DNA of 64,000 nucleotides, taken from contig NZ_OZ038525.1 in assembly GCF_964036645.1 (NCBI RefSeq), forward strand, positions 4,096,001-4,160,000. The letters are read 5' to 3'. Below are positions 41,310 through 50,993 of this stretch, piece by piece (the stretch's first letter is position 1; each line of letters begins with the position of its first letter). This stretch comes from Tenacibaculum sp. 190524A02b. Its GTDB lineage: Bacteria > Bacteroidota > Bacteroidia > Flavobacteriales > Flavobacteriaceae. The notes below the pieces were generated by a model. It made no database searches and had not been told where the DNA came from. It saw only the letters and a list, made by a program, of their open reading frames with translations. The position numbers and the translations under genes were made by a program.

Positions 41310-44002
41310 ATTAAATTAAATTTTTTTAATTTACTTTTCTTAAATGTAGAAAACACTTCATCTACTTTTTTATTAAAGTTATCAAGGTTTTGAATTTTAT
41401 TTTTTTTATGATATGAATATGGTCTACTAGTTGTACTAAAAGTTAAGATTCCTTCTGGATGAAATTCATTTTTTAAAGCTCCTGAAAAATCAATATCTAC
41501 ATAAAGAAGACCTTTAGCTCCTTGCAAATCATATTCTAGGGAGATATTAACACTTTCAAGCAAAATAAACTTTCTATAATCTAAATCTGAAAATTCTCTT
41601 ATATCTTTTATATCATTCCCACTTACTTTTGCTCTAAGTTTTTTGCCTATTTTGTCATGTAACTCCTTTGGAATATCTTGAATTTCATCAAACCCATACC
41701 TTGAATGTTTTAAATTTGCTTTAGTAAAAATTAAGCTGTTATCTAAATCCAAAAAACTGAAAAGAAACTCAATTCTTTCCTCGTTACTTTTAAAATTTGA
41801 AAACTTTATATCTTGGGTTATTTCGACAATTTTATTTTCCCTCTTAAGTCTATCTTCTATAGATGATAGAACTTTTTTACTCATTTTTCTCCCAAGGCTA
41901 TTACTAAAAACCTGTTTTGGCTCTATTTCTTTTGCACTATTTTTAAAAACCACTTTTGCAAATTGAGTGGATCTACTAATCATAGCTTGTTTATTTGGGT
42001 TATATTCTTCATAACTAATAATTATTTCGATAGTATTATTTTTTGATATAGGCTGAATTGAAGAAATTTTTGCATTCTTTTCTTTTGCAATTTCTTTCAA
42101 AATAGGTTTTATAGTAGTAAGAGCAGAATTGATAGTATTTTCAAGAGACGAAATATTAAAGTCTTTTGATTTTATATAGCTTCCTTTTTCGATTTTTTTC
42201 GATTTTCCTTTTTTATTTTTAATGCTATTAGACAAATCTTGTATCTCATTTGGACTATATAATAAATTAGTCATCAGATCAATTATTAGTTCCTTATTTT
42301 TATTCTTAAATAATATCCCCTTTTTTGATAAAAAATCTTTTAAGTCATCAGAATCTATCTCTTGGCTATCAAGGAAAGGTTTAATTATACTTCCATAAGG
42401 CAAATAATTATTTAAAAAATCATTATTAGGTTTATAATTAATCTCCTCTAGTACAGACTCATTTACAATATCGTTTTTAAAGTTTTCGGTCTTTTTAATT
42501 GAAGTCGGTATAGTTTTTAATTGATTTAGTGTAACATTTTCTAACCTATAAACTTTTGTTTTTTGTATTAATAATTCATCCTTAAACTCTCTTAAAACAT
42601 TAAAAACCTCATTTTTATATTTATCAGAGTAATCAGGGAAATAAATTAAATATTCATTAGCCAATCCGGTAGTTATAGCAACTGTTAGCCAGATTATTTT
42701 TCTCAAATTTGTTTGGTTATAAGTATCATTACAAAATATTAATACAGAGATTCTACCATTGTTTTCCTTTACTATAGGTAAAATAGAAGAGTTTAGGTAT
42801 TGAGGGGGTAAATAAAAATCCCGCTTACCAATTTTATCTTCTTTCATATTATCTTCTGTTATCGGATATAGAAATTTAACAGCACAATCATTTCTAAAGG
42901 ATTTAGCTGTAATTATAGAGCGTATTATGAAATTTAATTGTTTATTATCTAATAAATAGTAAATACTATTATTATTTAAATTATTATAATACTTATTAAT
43001 TTCTGAAATAATATATTCATTATTTTGTTCGTTATCTAATGAAAAAAATAAGTTTACAAAAAAACGCTTTGTGTTTGATTTATTATCAAATTCATCTTGT
43101 TCAAAACTTTTTGAAACCTTATCAAAAGAAAGACTAAATTCTTTTAGCATTTTTTTTTCTTCATAAATTCTATCATAATTATCAACTACTTTTGATTTGA
43201 TATAGATATAGTCTGTTTCGCTACTTTTTAATCTACTTGGCTTAAAGCCACAATAATCTACTTCATAGTTATCATCTTCATCAGTTCGCTCATTATATTC
43301 ACTACAAGTCTGTTTATAATTGAAGTTTTTCCAACCAATTAATTCTAAGAAATGGTGCGTTAGTAAATGTCTTTCTTCAATTTCATTATCATTTACTTTT
43401 TCACTATCGATAAGAAGTGCGTAAGGGCTGGCTTGTAAATATTCTTTAAACGATTCAAATAACTTTAACAATTCTATTTTCAACCTTTCGGGCGTTAATT
43501 CTTTACCGATTATAGAGTTCTCTATAAATTCATTTTTAAGATTACTGGCAATGAATGATCTTAGTGAATGAGGTACCTTAGGTTTATTTAAAGATGATAA
43601 AAAAATATCTATTCTTTCAGTAATGACTGAATTAAAATAATTAAAACTTAAAGGTATTTTTTTAACAAAGGCCCCATTAAGTTTGTCGTTAATTATATTG
43701 TCTTTTAGTTTTTTTTGTAAATCTCCAACTAGAAACAACTCATAATGAGAAGCATCAAGTGTTTTCTCTTTTAATTCCGCTATCCATTTTACTGCTTTTG
43801 CATAACTAAATTCGTTTTTTGTTGATTTTACTTGTACAACTTTTTTAGTTTCATCTTTAAATACCCATACAATATCTACTTTTTCAGATTCCTCATTTGA
43901 CTCGAGTGTAACAGTTTTCCAATTTATTTTTTCATTTAATGAGTCAATTATTGCTACTAAGGTTTGAGCCATATAGCCTCTTAGCCCAGCTTGTCCTCCC
44001 AT
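41306..44002 (-). CDS. large PD-(D/E)XK (DUF4297/Mrr-like) nuclease protein, candidate defence effector
   Basis: 898 residues. The N-terminus has the nuclease pattern GGQAGLRGYMAQTLVAIIDS, E34, KVDIVW (D43) and VVQVK (Q57-x-K59), i.e. E-x8-D-x13-Q-x-K as in DUF4297/Cap4-type and Mrr-like effectors. The following ~550 residues have no recognised domain (an ATPase motif is not visible), with FNYKQTCSEYNERTDEDDNY and an Asn/Lys-rich tract at 330-350. The C-terminal third is beta-rich (IEIIISYEEYNPNKQAM, YDLQGAKGLLYVDIDFSGAL). First gene of a four-gene minus-strand operon with NA37, a small protein and an HExxH peptidase. Composition is Asn/Lys-rich and more AT-rich than the neighbours, suggesting recent acquisition. 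Confidence 0.65.
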   Translation of the reverse strand: MGGQAGLRGYMAQTLVAIIDSLNEKINWKTVTLESNEESEKVDIVWVFKDETKKVVQVKSTKNEFSYAKAVKWIAELKEKTLDASHYELFLVGDLQKKLKDNIINDKLNGAFVKKIPLSFNYFNSVITERIDIFLSSLNKPKVPHSLRSFIASNLKNEFIENSIIGKELTPERLKIELLKLFESFKEYLQASPYALLIDSEKVNDNEIEERHLLTHHFLELIGWKNFNYKQTCSEYNERTDEDDNYEVDYCGFKPSRLKSSETDYIYIKSKVVDNYDRIYEEKKMLKEFSLSFDKVSKSFEQDEFDNKSNTKRFFVNLFFSLDNEQNNEYIISEINKYYNNLNNNSIYYLLDNKQLNFIIRSIITAKSFRNDCAVKFLYPITEDNMKEDKIGKRDFYLPPQYLNSSILPIVKENNGRISVLIFCNDTYNQTNLRKIIWLTVAITTGLANEYLIYFPDYSDKYKNEVFNVLREFKDELLIQKTKVYRLENVTLNQLKTIPTSIKKTENFKNDIVNESVLEEINYKPNNDFLNNYLPYGSIIKPFLDSQEIDSDDLKDFLSKKGILFKNKNKELIIDLMTNLLYSPNEIQDLSNSIKNKKGKSKKIEKGSYIKSKDFNISSLENTINSALTTIKPILKEIAKEKNAKISSIQPISKNNTIEIIISYEEYNPNKQAMISRSTQFAKVVFKNSAKEIEPKQVFSNSLGRKMSKKVLSSIEDRLKRENKIVEITQDIKFSNFKSNEERIEFLFSFLDLDNSLIFTKANLKHSRYGFDEIQDIPKELHDKIGKKLRAKVSGNDIKDIREFSDLDYRKFILLESVNISLEYDLQGAKGLLYVDIDFSGALKNEFHPEGILTFSTTSRPYSYHKKNKIQNLDNFNKKVDEVFSTFKKSKLKKFNLI

Positions 44003-44320
44003 AAGTTAAAAGTTTGTGTTTAGTTAATTTAATTCGATTAAAATACTTTATTTTTTTATTTGGGAAAAGTTTTTGCTTTTTTTTATCAAAAAAATTACAA
44101 ATTATATAAAGTAATGTTAATTATAGTTTTCAAATCTATTTACTTTGTCATTAAAGGTATTATGGATATCCGTAAATAAGCATTTTTTAAAAACGCTATA
44201 AACAAATCACCAAATCCCAACCTGTTGTCCTCTGAAAAAGCCCTCTTGTCATTTTTCCATTGTCATTTAAAAAACACTCTGTAAATTTTCATCATAACTA
44301 ACCTTTAAACATGTTAATTT
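44003..44320. promoter_or_regulatory. 318-bp divergent intergenic region
   Basis: Very AT-rich gap between the divergent nuclease operon and the membrane-protein/ATPase operon. Visible items are poly-T and poly-A runs at 44050-44092, ATGGATATCCGT palindromic core at 44162-44173 and a small inverted repeat near 44180-44200. No coding frame is credible. It must contain both promoters. Confidence 0.5.
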
Positions 44321-44905
44321 ATGGACGATTTTCTTTCTTTTATAGCTAATTATTCAGTTATAATAATCTCTATTATTTTCCTGATTTTTATCATCAGATA
44401 CTTGATGAATAAACATCTTAAAAAACACCATTCTAATTGGAACACCTTAATTGATAACTTTGAGTATTCCCCCACTGATTTCTATTCCCTCTTATCAAAA
44501 GAGCTGTTATCACATGGAATAAAAAACATTAAAGTTACCACAGAGTACTTAGCAGAGGGTGGACCTATGTCTCGCTACCGAACTTATCTACGTGCTACAT
44601 GGAGAGGATATCAATATGATATTTGTGCGAGTAAATTTGGTGACGGTTTCTTTATCTCTTGGTGGCTACTTTATAAGAACTCTTTTATGAAAATGTTGAT
44701 TTCATTAATTCCTTTTGTGGGAAAATGGATAGCTGAAATGTGGTTCCCTATTACCTATTACCGTGTAGATACGGCAAGTATGTTTATGTCCTACGCACAA
44801 AATTCAGTACTCAAAGTTATTGATGATATAACTAATGATAAAGGGGTTCGTGCTTTGACTGAAGCTGAACGTAAGCCAATGTTGAATAATATTTTTAATC
44901 GCTAA
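44321..44905 (+). CDS. membrane protein, partner of the downstream ATPase
   Basis: 194 residues. One N-terminal TM helix (VIIISIIFLIFIIRYLMNKH). A soluble domain with YSPTDFYSLLSKELLSHGIK and RTYLRATWRGYQYDICASKF follows, then a second hydrophobic part (FISWWLLYKNSFMKMLISLI, VGKWIAEMWFPITYY) and a cytoplasmic tail. It lies 15 bp upstream of the 1025-residue ATPase gene, so they form an operon. Unknown family. A membrane platform for a DNA-translocating ATPase during element transfer is a reasonable inference. Confidence 0.6.
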   Translation: MDDFLSFIANYSVIIISIIFLIFIIRYLMNKHLKKHHSNWNTLIDNFEYSPTDFYSLLSKELLSHGIKNIKVTTEYLAEGGPMSRYRTYLRATWRGYQYDICASKFGDGFFISWWLLYKNSFMKMLISLIPFVGKWIAEMWFPITYYRVDTASMFMSYAQNSVLKVIDDITNDKGVRALTEAERKPMLNNIFNR

Positions 44906-44920
44906 AAACCTTAGATAAAC

Positions 44921-47900
44921 ATGGAACTAACCGCAAGCGAACAAGCAACCCTCCATTTCTATAACTGGGAATATCGTCACCGTGGCTATTACCATTTTGA
45001 AACTCCAATTGATATAGAAGTTCCGTATGTTCCCTTTCATCACGGAACATATACAAACCCTGTTATCGACGATGGACGTGTGCCAACGCTCTTTCAACAA
45101 ATAGGTAAATTACTTGCTCCACCCAAAAAGCAAGAAGAGCCAAAACAAGAACTAACCGAGGTCATACCTCGGTTTTTAGAATTTAGTGAAAAACCAAATT
45201 TAGTAGGTTTCTCTCTTTCCTTTCCTAAAGGAAGTGAAATAAACGTACAGAGAAATATTGAATTTCTGAATATGCTGTCATTTACTGAACATATGGTTTC
45301 TTTTGAGATTGTAGGAAGTTCAGACACCATAGCTATTCAAATAGTCTGTGGTGAATATGATATCGGGAGAGTACGCTCACAAATACAGGCATATTTTCCT
45401 ACAGCCATAGTACGAGATATTGACATTACTGAATTTGGTTTTAATGAAGAAAAAGAGATTGCAATTGCAGATTTTGGACTGAATGATGAATATATGCGAA
45501 GTATTCATACCACAGAATCATTTAGTATTGATCCCTTAACTTCCGTTATCGCTACTATGGAATCTTTGCAAGGTAATGAAGTTGCAGTACTACAAATATT
45601 ATTCAAAGGTATTACTTCCCCACTTGCCAAAGACACCATATATGCAGTTTCCGACGGAGCAGGTGGTTCATTTTTTAGTGATTCCCCTGAAATGCCAATC
45701 TGTGCAAAGGATAAGATATCCAATCCTTTGTTTTCAGTCGTTATGCGTATGGCTACTCAAGGGGAAAATAATAGAGAGAGCCAATATTTAGCCCAAGAAT
45801 TAGCTAGAAGTATTACGAGCATATCGCAATCTCAGTACAACAAATTAATACCTCTTTCTAATGAGGGATATGATTATGATTTTCATACATACAATTTACA
45901 TCATCGTTTAAGTAACCGTTTAGGCTTTATCCTCAATAGCAAAGAACTGAATACCTTTGTTCATTATCCGAATAAAACGCTGGTATCTCAAAAGCTCGGG
46001 ATCGGTAACGAAAAGACAAAATATGTTCCCCAAGAAGCTATTAAGCAAAAATATATTCTAGGGATTAATACCCATAATGGTATTGAAACAAACGTTACCT
46101 TAAACGATGAAATGCGATTGCGTCATACCCATATCATCGGAGCTACAGGTGTTGGCAAATCCACCCTTATCGCCAATATGATGATAGAAGACATGAACGC
46201 TGGTAATGGCTGTACCTTGTTCGATCCACATGGAGACATCGTTGAAGATGTGTTGCTTCGCATTCCACAACACCGAAAAGATGATGTAATAGTTATAGAT
46301 CCATCAGATGAAAAGTTTTCTATTGGCTTTAATTTATTGAATGCAAATTCAGATATTGAAAAAATTGTATTAGGCTCTGATTTGGTTAATACTTTTAGGC
46401 AACACGCTACTGCTTGGGGTGATAATATGACTGCTGTTTTATCCAATGCAATTAATACTTTTCTTGAAAGCTCCAAAGGCGGGACCTTAATTGAGTTAAA
46501 AAGATTCCTTTTGGAGGATGCTTTTAGGCAAAACTTCCTAAAATATGTTAACAACCCCTCGTTTCACTATTATTGGAATAATGAATATCCTATTATGCGT
46601 AAAGGGATTTCCCCATTACTTACAAGAATAGACACCTTTCTCCGCCCTAAAACAATAAGATGTATAATGGCTCAAAAAACTGGGGTTGATTTCCAAAAGT
46701 CTATTAACGAAAAGAAGATTATACTTATCAAACTATCTCAAGGTTTAATTGGTGAAGAGAATAGCTATATTCTAGGTTCTCTTTTTTTATCTAAACTTAA
46801 TCAAGTAACTCTTAGTAGACAAAATATACCTCAAAAACAACGACATCCCTATTATATCTACTGTGATGAGTTTCAGAATTTTATTACACCAAATGTTACA
46901 AAAATCTTATCAAGTGCTAGAAAATATGGACTAGGGTTAATCCTTGCCCACCAAGAATTAGGACAGATTGATGACACAAAAATTCTGAATTCTGTTATCT
47001 CTAATCCACATACAAGAGTATGTTTTAGGTTGGGAGATATTGACGCTAAAAAGTTAGAATCTGGTTTTTCATTTTTTGATACAGATGATTTACAAAGCTT
47101 AGGAACAGGACAAGCCATTATCCGTATTGGTAGCTCAAACAAAGATTGTAATATTTCAACCTTTCCTTTACCCAAAGTAGCAGAATCAGCAAAAACAGTG
47201 CGAGAGTATGTGATTGATAACACTAGAAAGAGATATGCAACACCGAGAGAAGAAGTTGAAGAAATACTTGAATCTCTATTACCTAAAATTAAGGAAATAC
47301 AAAAAGAAAAAAACAAAGATACCGATGATATTAAAGTTGAGACGAAAACGGTTCAACAAGATATAGAGGTAAAAAAAGAGGTAGAAGAAAAGAAAAAGAC
47401 AAGGCTTGTAAACATTGATTCTGAAGTTAAAGAAGAAACTAGCGACCAAACAGATTTTGAAAAACAAAAGGAAAATTACCTTAAACAAGCAAAAGAGCAA
47501 GAAACATTACGCAAACACCGCTCTATTCAAAACTTTATCAGAACTATTGCTCATCAGCGAGGTTATCGTGTTCACCTTGAAGAAGAATTACCAAATGGAC
47601 AGCGTGTTGATGTTGGACTTGTTAAAAATGATATACGCATTGCTATAGAAGTAGCCGTGAGTAACTCCAATAGCTATGAAGTAAAAAACATACAGAAGTG
47701 TATAACCCACGGATATCAATTAGTGTACCTTGTTTCAGAAAGCGAAGTACATTTAAAGAATATCAAAAAAGAAGTTTCAAAAACTCTAAATACTCAAGAG
47801 AAGAAAAGAGTTTTTTATATTAAACCTGATGAACTGGTTCAGTATCTTGATATACCTACAGAAGAAGACACAAAAGCTCCACCAAAAAGGGTTAAAGGTT

Positions 47901-47998
47901 GGCGTATTGATGTGAATTACCACCCTGATGACGCCAAAAATATGCCAAGTAAAAATATTGCTTCAAAACTCAAAAATTTACTTAAAAAGAAAAAGTAA
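44921..47998 (+). CDS. HerA/TraG-like DNA-translocase ATPase fused to PD-(D/E)XK-like domain
   Basis: 1025 residues. Residues 1-380 are a family-specific N-terminal region (GFSLSFPKGSEINVQRNIEF, VCGEYDIGRVRSQIQAYFPT). The motor domain has Walker A HIIGATGVGKSTLIANMMIE (about 404-423), TLFDPHGDIVEDVLLRI, Walker B IYCDEFQNFITPNVTKILSS and ILAHQELGQID. Residues 770-865 are a charged Lys/Glu coiled coil. Residues 865-970 look like a restriction-endonuclease fold: NFIRTIAHQRGYRVHLEEEL, GQRVDVGL, IRIAIEVAVSNS, ITHGYQLVYLVS (Asp, then E-x-A/S instead of the usual ExK). It shares the motor with the 404-residue protein at 29062. Expected to pump element DNA during conjugation; the nuclease-like tail may act on DNA. 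Confidence 0.8.
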   Translation: MELTASEQATLHFYNWEYRHRGYYHFETPIDIEVPYVPFHHGTYTNPVIDDGRVPTLFQQIGKLLAPPKKQEEPKQELTEVIPRFLEFSEKPNLVGFSLSFPKGSEINVQRNIEFLNMLSFTEHMVSFEIVGSSDTIAIQIVCGEYDIGRVRSQIQAYFPTAIVRDIDITEFGFNEEKEIAIADFGLNDEYMRSIHTTESFSIDPLTSVIATMESLQGNEVAVLQILFKGITSPLAKDTIYAVSDGAGGSFFSDSPEMPICAKDKISNPLFSVVMRMATQGENNRESQYLAQELARSITSISQSQYNKLIPLSNEGYDYDFHTYNLHHRLSNRLGFILNSKELNTFVHYPNKTLVSQKLGIGNEKTKYVPQEAIKQKYILGINTHNGIETNVTLNDEMRLRHTHIIGATGVGKSTLIANMMIEDMNAGNGCTLFDPHGDIVEDVLLRIPQHRKDDVIVIDPSDEKFSIGFNLLNANSDIEKIVLGSDLVNTFRQHATAWGDNMTAVLSNAINTFLESSKGGTLIELKRFLLEDAFRQNFLKYVNNPSFHYYWNNEYPIMRKGISPLLTRIDTFLRPKTIRCIMAQKTGVDFQKSINEKKIILIKLSQGLIGEENSYILGSLFLSKLNQVTLSRQNIPQKQRHPYYIYCDEFQNFITPNVTKILSSARKYGLGLILAHQELGQIDDTKILNSVISNPHTRVCFRLGDIDAKKLESGFSFFDTDDLQSLGTGQAIIRIGSSNKDCNISTFPLPKVAESAKTVREYVIDNTRKRYATPREEVEEILESLLPKIKEIQKEKNKDTDDIKVETKTVQQDIEVKKEVEEKKKTRLVNIDSEVKEETSDQTDFEKQKENYLKQAKEQETLRKHRSIQNFIRTIAHQRGYRVHLEEELPNGQRVDVGLVKNDIRIAIEVAVSNSNSYEVKNIQKCITHGYQLVYLVSESEVHLKNIKKEVSKTLNTQEKKRVFYIKPDELVQYLDIPTEEDTKAPPKRVKGWRIDVNYHPDDAKNMPSKNIASKLKNLLKKKK

Positions 47999-48022
47999 CA
48001 CACCCTTTCATGTGTTACTTTT
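47995..48022 (+). terminator. intrinsic terminator after the ATPase gene
   Basis: GTAACACA (47995-48002) / TGTGTTAC (48011-48018) followed by TTTT, overlapping the ATPase stop codon. Confidence 0.75.
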
Positions 48023-48054
48023 GAGTGTTAACTTAGACCTATAAACAACTAAAT

Positions 48055-49566
48055 ATGAAAACAAAAGAGGTAGGTATATGGATACGCGTTTCAACTGATG
48101 ACCAAGCCAAAGGAGAATCACCCGAACACCATAGAGAGCGAGCATTAGCTTATGCCAAAGCCAAAGGTTGGAAAGTTAAAGAAATATATGATTCATCAGG
48201 AAAATCTGGTAAAACTGTAATTAATTTTGAGCAAACCCAAAAAATGCTTAATGATATTAAGCAAGGACATATTACAGGTCTTATTTTTTCCAAACTAGCC
48301 AGATTTGCAAGAAATACTAAAGAACTTCTTGACTTTGCAGATTACTTTCAAATGTATAACGCTGACCTTATTTCTATTTATGAAAGTATTGATACTTCAA
48401 CCCCTGCTGGAAGACTATTCTATACCCTTATTGCCGCTATGGCTCAATGGGAAAGAGAAGAAATCGCTTCACGTGTTAAGCAGTCTGTAGAAGTTAGAGC
48501 AAAATTAGGTAAAAAGATAGGAGGACAAGCTCAATTTGGTTTTAAGTGGAATGGGAATGAACTTGAGCTACACCCTGAAGAAGCCCCTATTCGCAAGATG
48601 ATGTATGAACTCTTTCTCAAAGAAGAACGAAAAACTACGGTTGCTAATATGCTTAATGATATGGGATACCGAACACGAAGTGGAGCAAAGTTTTCACGAG
48701 GTGTGGTCAAACGATGGCTACGCGACCCTATTTCCAAAGGAATGCGTAGGTCAAATTTTTCCCAACAAAATCCAATTACTAAAGCAACAGAATTAAAACC
48801 ACAAGAAGAATGGTACTTTCACCCTTGTCCCCAAATTGTTTCAGAAGAACTATGGCAACAAGTAAATGACATTCTTGATGAACAGGATAGTAATAGAAAA
48901 CCAGTACTTAATCGTAAAGTTCACATATTCACTAATTATATATTTTGTCACTGTAGTAGTCGTATGAATGTTCGGTCTCGATCAACTCATTACAAATGTG
49001 TGAGCAAAGAATGTAATAACAAAATCAGGAGAGATGATTTAGAAGAAGCATTTAAAAGTAGACTTAATAGTTTTCTTCAAAACAAACAAGAACTCGCAAA
49101 ATATTTTCAATACTCAGAAAAAGCACTCAAAAATAAAGAGAAGAAATACGAAACACTCAAAGCTGAATTAGGCAAACAAAAAGAAGAACTACAAAACTTA
49201 TTACAATTACACACGAGTGGTCAAATACCGACAGAGGCATTTAAAGAGTATCATGATAAACCATACAAGGAATCAAAAAAGCTAGAACAAAAAATACTTA
49301 ACCTAGAAAGTGAAATAGCAAATGATTCAATACATCAAAATTCAACTCATTTTATTATAAATAATTCAAAAGAAATATATAGTAAATGGGATAGCTATGA
49401 TAGGAAAAATAAAAGAGAGATTATAGAAACCGTACTCGATACAATAATTATTGGACACGACACTATTAGCTTTAACTTAAAGCGTCTTACCCTGCCCAGC
49501 TCAGGGTTTTCCGAATTAGGGGAAAATGGGGGACAAAACCCCTTCCTTCGATACTCCCGCCAATGA
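48055..49566 (+). CDS. large serine recombinase (integrase of the element)
   Basis: 503 residues. Resolvase domain with catalytic Ser13 in GIWIRVSTDDQAKGES, SKLARFARNTKELLDF and AAMAQWEREEIASRVKQSVE. Recombinase domain about 150-270 (GFKWNGNELELHPEEA, VKRWLRDPISKGMRR). Zinc ribbon FCHCSS...CVSKEC (about 297-320). Coiled coil 360-430 typical of large serine integrases. The last codons (about from RYSRQ) and the TGA stop lie in comM sequence, read in another frame, so the C-terminus is completed by the target site. It sits at the extreme right end of the element, as integrases do, and is the likely enzyme that put the element into comM. Confidence 0.92.
   Translation: MKTKEVGIWIRVSTDDQAKGESPEHHRERALAYAKAKGWKVKEIYDSSGKSGKTVINFEQTQKMLNDIKQGHITGLIFSKLARFARNTKELLDFADYFQMYNADLISIYESIDTSTPAGRLFYTLIAAMAQWEREEIASRVKQSVEVRAKLGKKIGGQAQFGFKWNGNELELHPEEAPIRKMMYELFLKEERKTTVANMLNDMGYRTRSGAKFSRGVVKRWLRDPISKGMRRSNFSQQNPITKATELKPQEEWYFHPCPQIVSEELWQQVNDILDEQDSNRKPVLNRKVHIFTNYIFCHCSSRMNVRSRSTHYKCVSKECNNKIRRDDLEEAFKSRLNSFLQNKQELAKYFQYSEKALKNKEKKYETLKAELGKQKEELQNLLQLHTSGQIPTEAFKEYHDKPYKESKKLEQKILNLESEIANDSIHQNSTHFIINNSKEIYSKWDSYDRKNKREIIETVLDTIIIGHDTISFNLKRLTLPSSGFSELGENGGQNPFLRYSRQ
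49536..49562. other. right attachment junction (element / comM)
   Basis: Left of about 49541 the comM frame reads unrelated residues (KWGTKP); from 49542 it reads LPSILPPMSLHEALE, the standard ComM sequence after GKTMLAKR. The crossover therefore lies near 49536-49545. No second copy of the CTTCCTTCGATACTCCCG segment is seen elsewhere in the window, so the other junction is outside it. Confidence 0.75.
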
Positions 49567-50381
49567 GTTTACATGAAGCATTAGAAACCACAAAAATACA
49601 TTCGGTAGTAGGAAAAGTGAAAGATTCAGGATTAATCTGTAACAGACCTTTTCGATCACCACATCATACAATATCTGATATTGCACTTATAGGAGGAGGA
49701 AATAGCCATCCACAACCTGGAGAGATATCTTTAGCACATAATGGCGTATTATTTTTGGATGAATTACCAGAGTTTAAAAGAGGCGTTTTAGAAGTAATGC
49801 GACAACCTTTAGAAGATAGAGAAGTTACTATTTCAAGAGCGCGTTTTACTGTAAATTATCCAAGTAGTTTTATGTTAGTAGCAAGTATGAACCCAAGCCC
49901 ATCAGGATATTTTAATGATTCAGATGCACCAGTGGTTTCTTCACCAGCAGAAGTGCAACGTTATTTAAGTAAAATATCAGGACCTTTATTAGATAGGATT
50001 GATATTCATATAGAGGTAACTCCAGTACCTTTTGATAAGTTATCTGATGATAGAAAAGGTGAAAGTAGCGCAGAAATAAGAAAGCGAGTGACTGAAGCAA
50101 GAGAGATTCAAACGCTACGATTTCTGGAGTTTAACAATATCCATTATAATGCTCAAATGAATGTGAGACAAATTCGTGAGTTTTGTAAACTTTCAGATGA
50201 AAGCAAGGTATTACTAAAAAATGCCATGGAAAAACTAAATCTTTCTGCTAGAGCTTATGACAGAATTCTTAAAGTATCAAGAACTATTGCAGATTTATCA
50301 AATTCAGCTGCTATTGAATCAAATCATATAATGGAGGCAATTCAATATAGAAGTTTAGATAGAGAAGGTTGGTTAGGATAG
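49542..50381 (+). pseudogene. comM: 3' half of comM (YifB family Mg-chelatase-like), interrupted by the element
   Basis: 280 codons encode the C-terminal part of ComM/YifB, the hexameric helicase-type AAA protein that aids branch migration in transformation. LPSILPPMSLHEALETTKIH starts just after the Walker A region; then RPFRSPHHTISDIALIGGG, LDELPEFKRGVLEVMRQPLE (Walker B region), SMNPSPSGYF, LLDRIDIHIEV (Arg finger region) and the chelatase C-terminal domain [16 protein letters not shown]. The frame is intact to the TAG at 50381, but the 5' part with Walker A is missing here, displaced to the far side of the element. An ATG at 49563 exists but would give a non-functional ATPase. Confidence 0.9.
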
Positions 50382-50993
50382 TTCATTTTTATACTATAAA
50401 TTCTTCTAAAAAGAATTTACATTAATTAATACAATAGGTTGATTTTATAGTGTTTTTGTTTCATCTAAAATGTGATTGCATATATAGTTATGCTGGTAAC
50501 GTATTCCATTTTTACCAATGCACTTCGTGTCATTATGTAGAGTCTTTCAAGAGTAAAAATGTTGTTAATAAAGTAAAGTTTGATTTATTAAAGATTTGCA
50601 TTGTGAGTGCTAGTAATAAAAGGAGAACTTGAATGCATAATTAAAAGACCTCCTCATATATACTATTCTAGTTGAATATCTATTATCTATGGTTCTCCAT
50701 TTTCTATGATAATATAGGCAAATATTTTTCATTATTGTGAACCAAGTATTTTTATTAAAAAGGGCATTGTTAATGGATTTTCGAGATATAAAAAGAAAGA
50801 AGAAATAAGATTTCCTTTTGGAATATTTATAGGAAATGGTGGTAATCCAATTGTAAATTTGCACAAAAACATGAAAATATTGGTTGCCCAACTTCAGTAA
50901 AAGGATTCAAAGAATTAATAGGGTAACTGATTTTTTTTGTTTTTCTATAGGGAAAATAGAAGTTGAATTGTATTACAGTCAAATAATATCAAC
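50382..50993. other. 612-bp gap with no credible gene
   Basis: AT-rich region between comM and the CotH gene. The frames in it (such as 50450-50632) have no start context or protein-like composition. The part 50750-50900 has a coding-like texture broken by several stops in each frame, so it may be decayed coding DNA. The last ~60 bp probably hold the promoter of the CotH operon. Confidence 0.4.

Noticed and set aside
44200..44280. Third copy of the S1/S2 element (CTGTTGTCCTCTG near 44221)
   Set aside because: Only a partial match to segment B' and no complementary partner upstream.
1..49541. Second attachment site of the serine-integrase element inside the window
   Set aside because: No other copy of the CTTCCTTCGATACTCCCG junction sequence or of the comM 5' part was found, so the left end must lie before base 1.
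50450..50891. Open frames on both strands between comM and the CotH gene
   Set aside because: Aromatic/Lys-rich translations without start context or domain pattern; more likely intergenic or decayed DNA.
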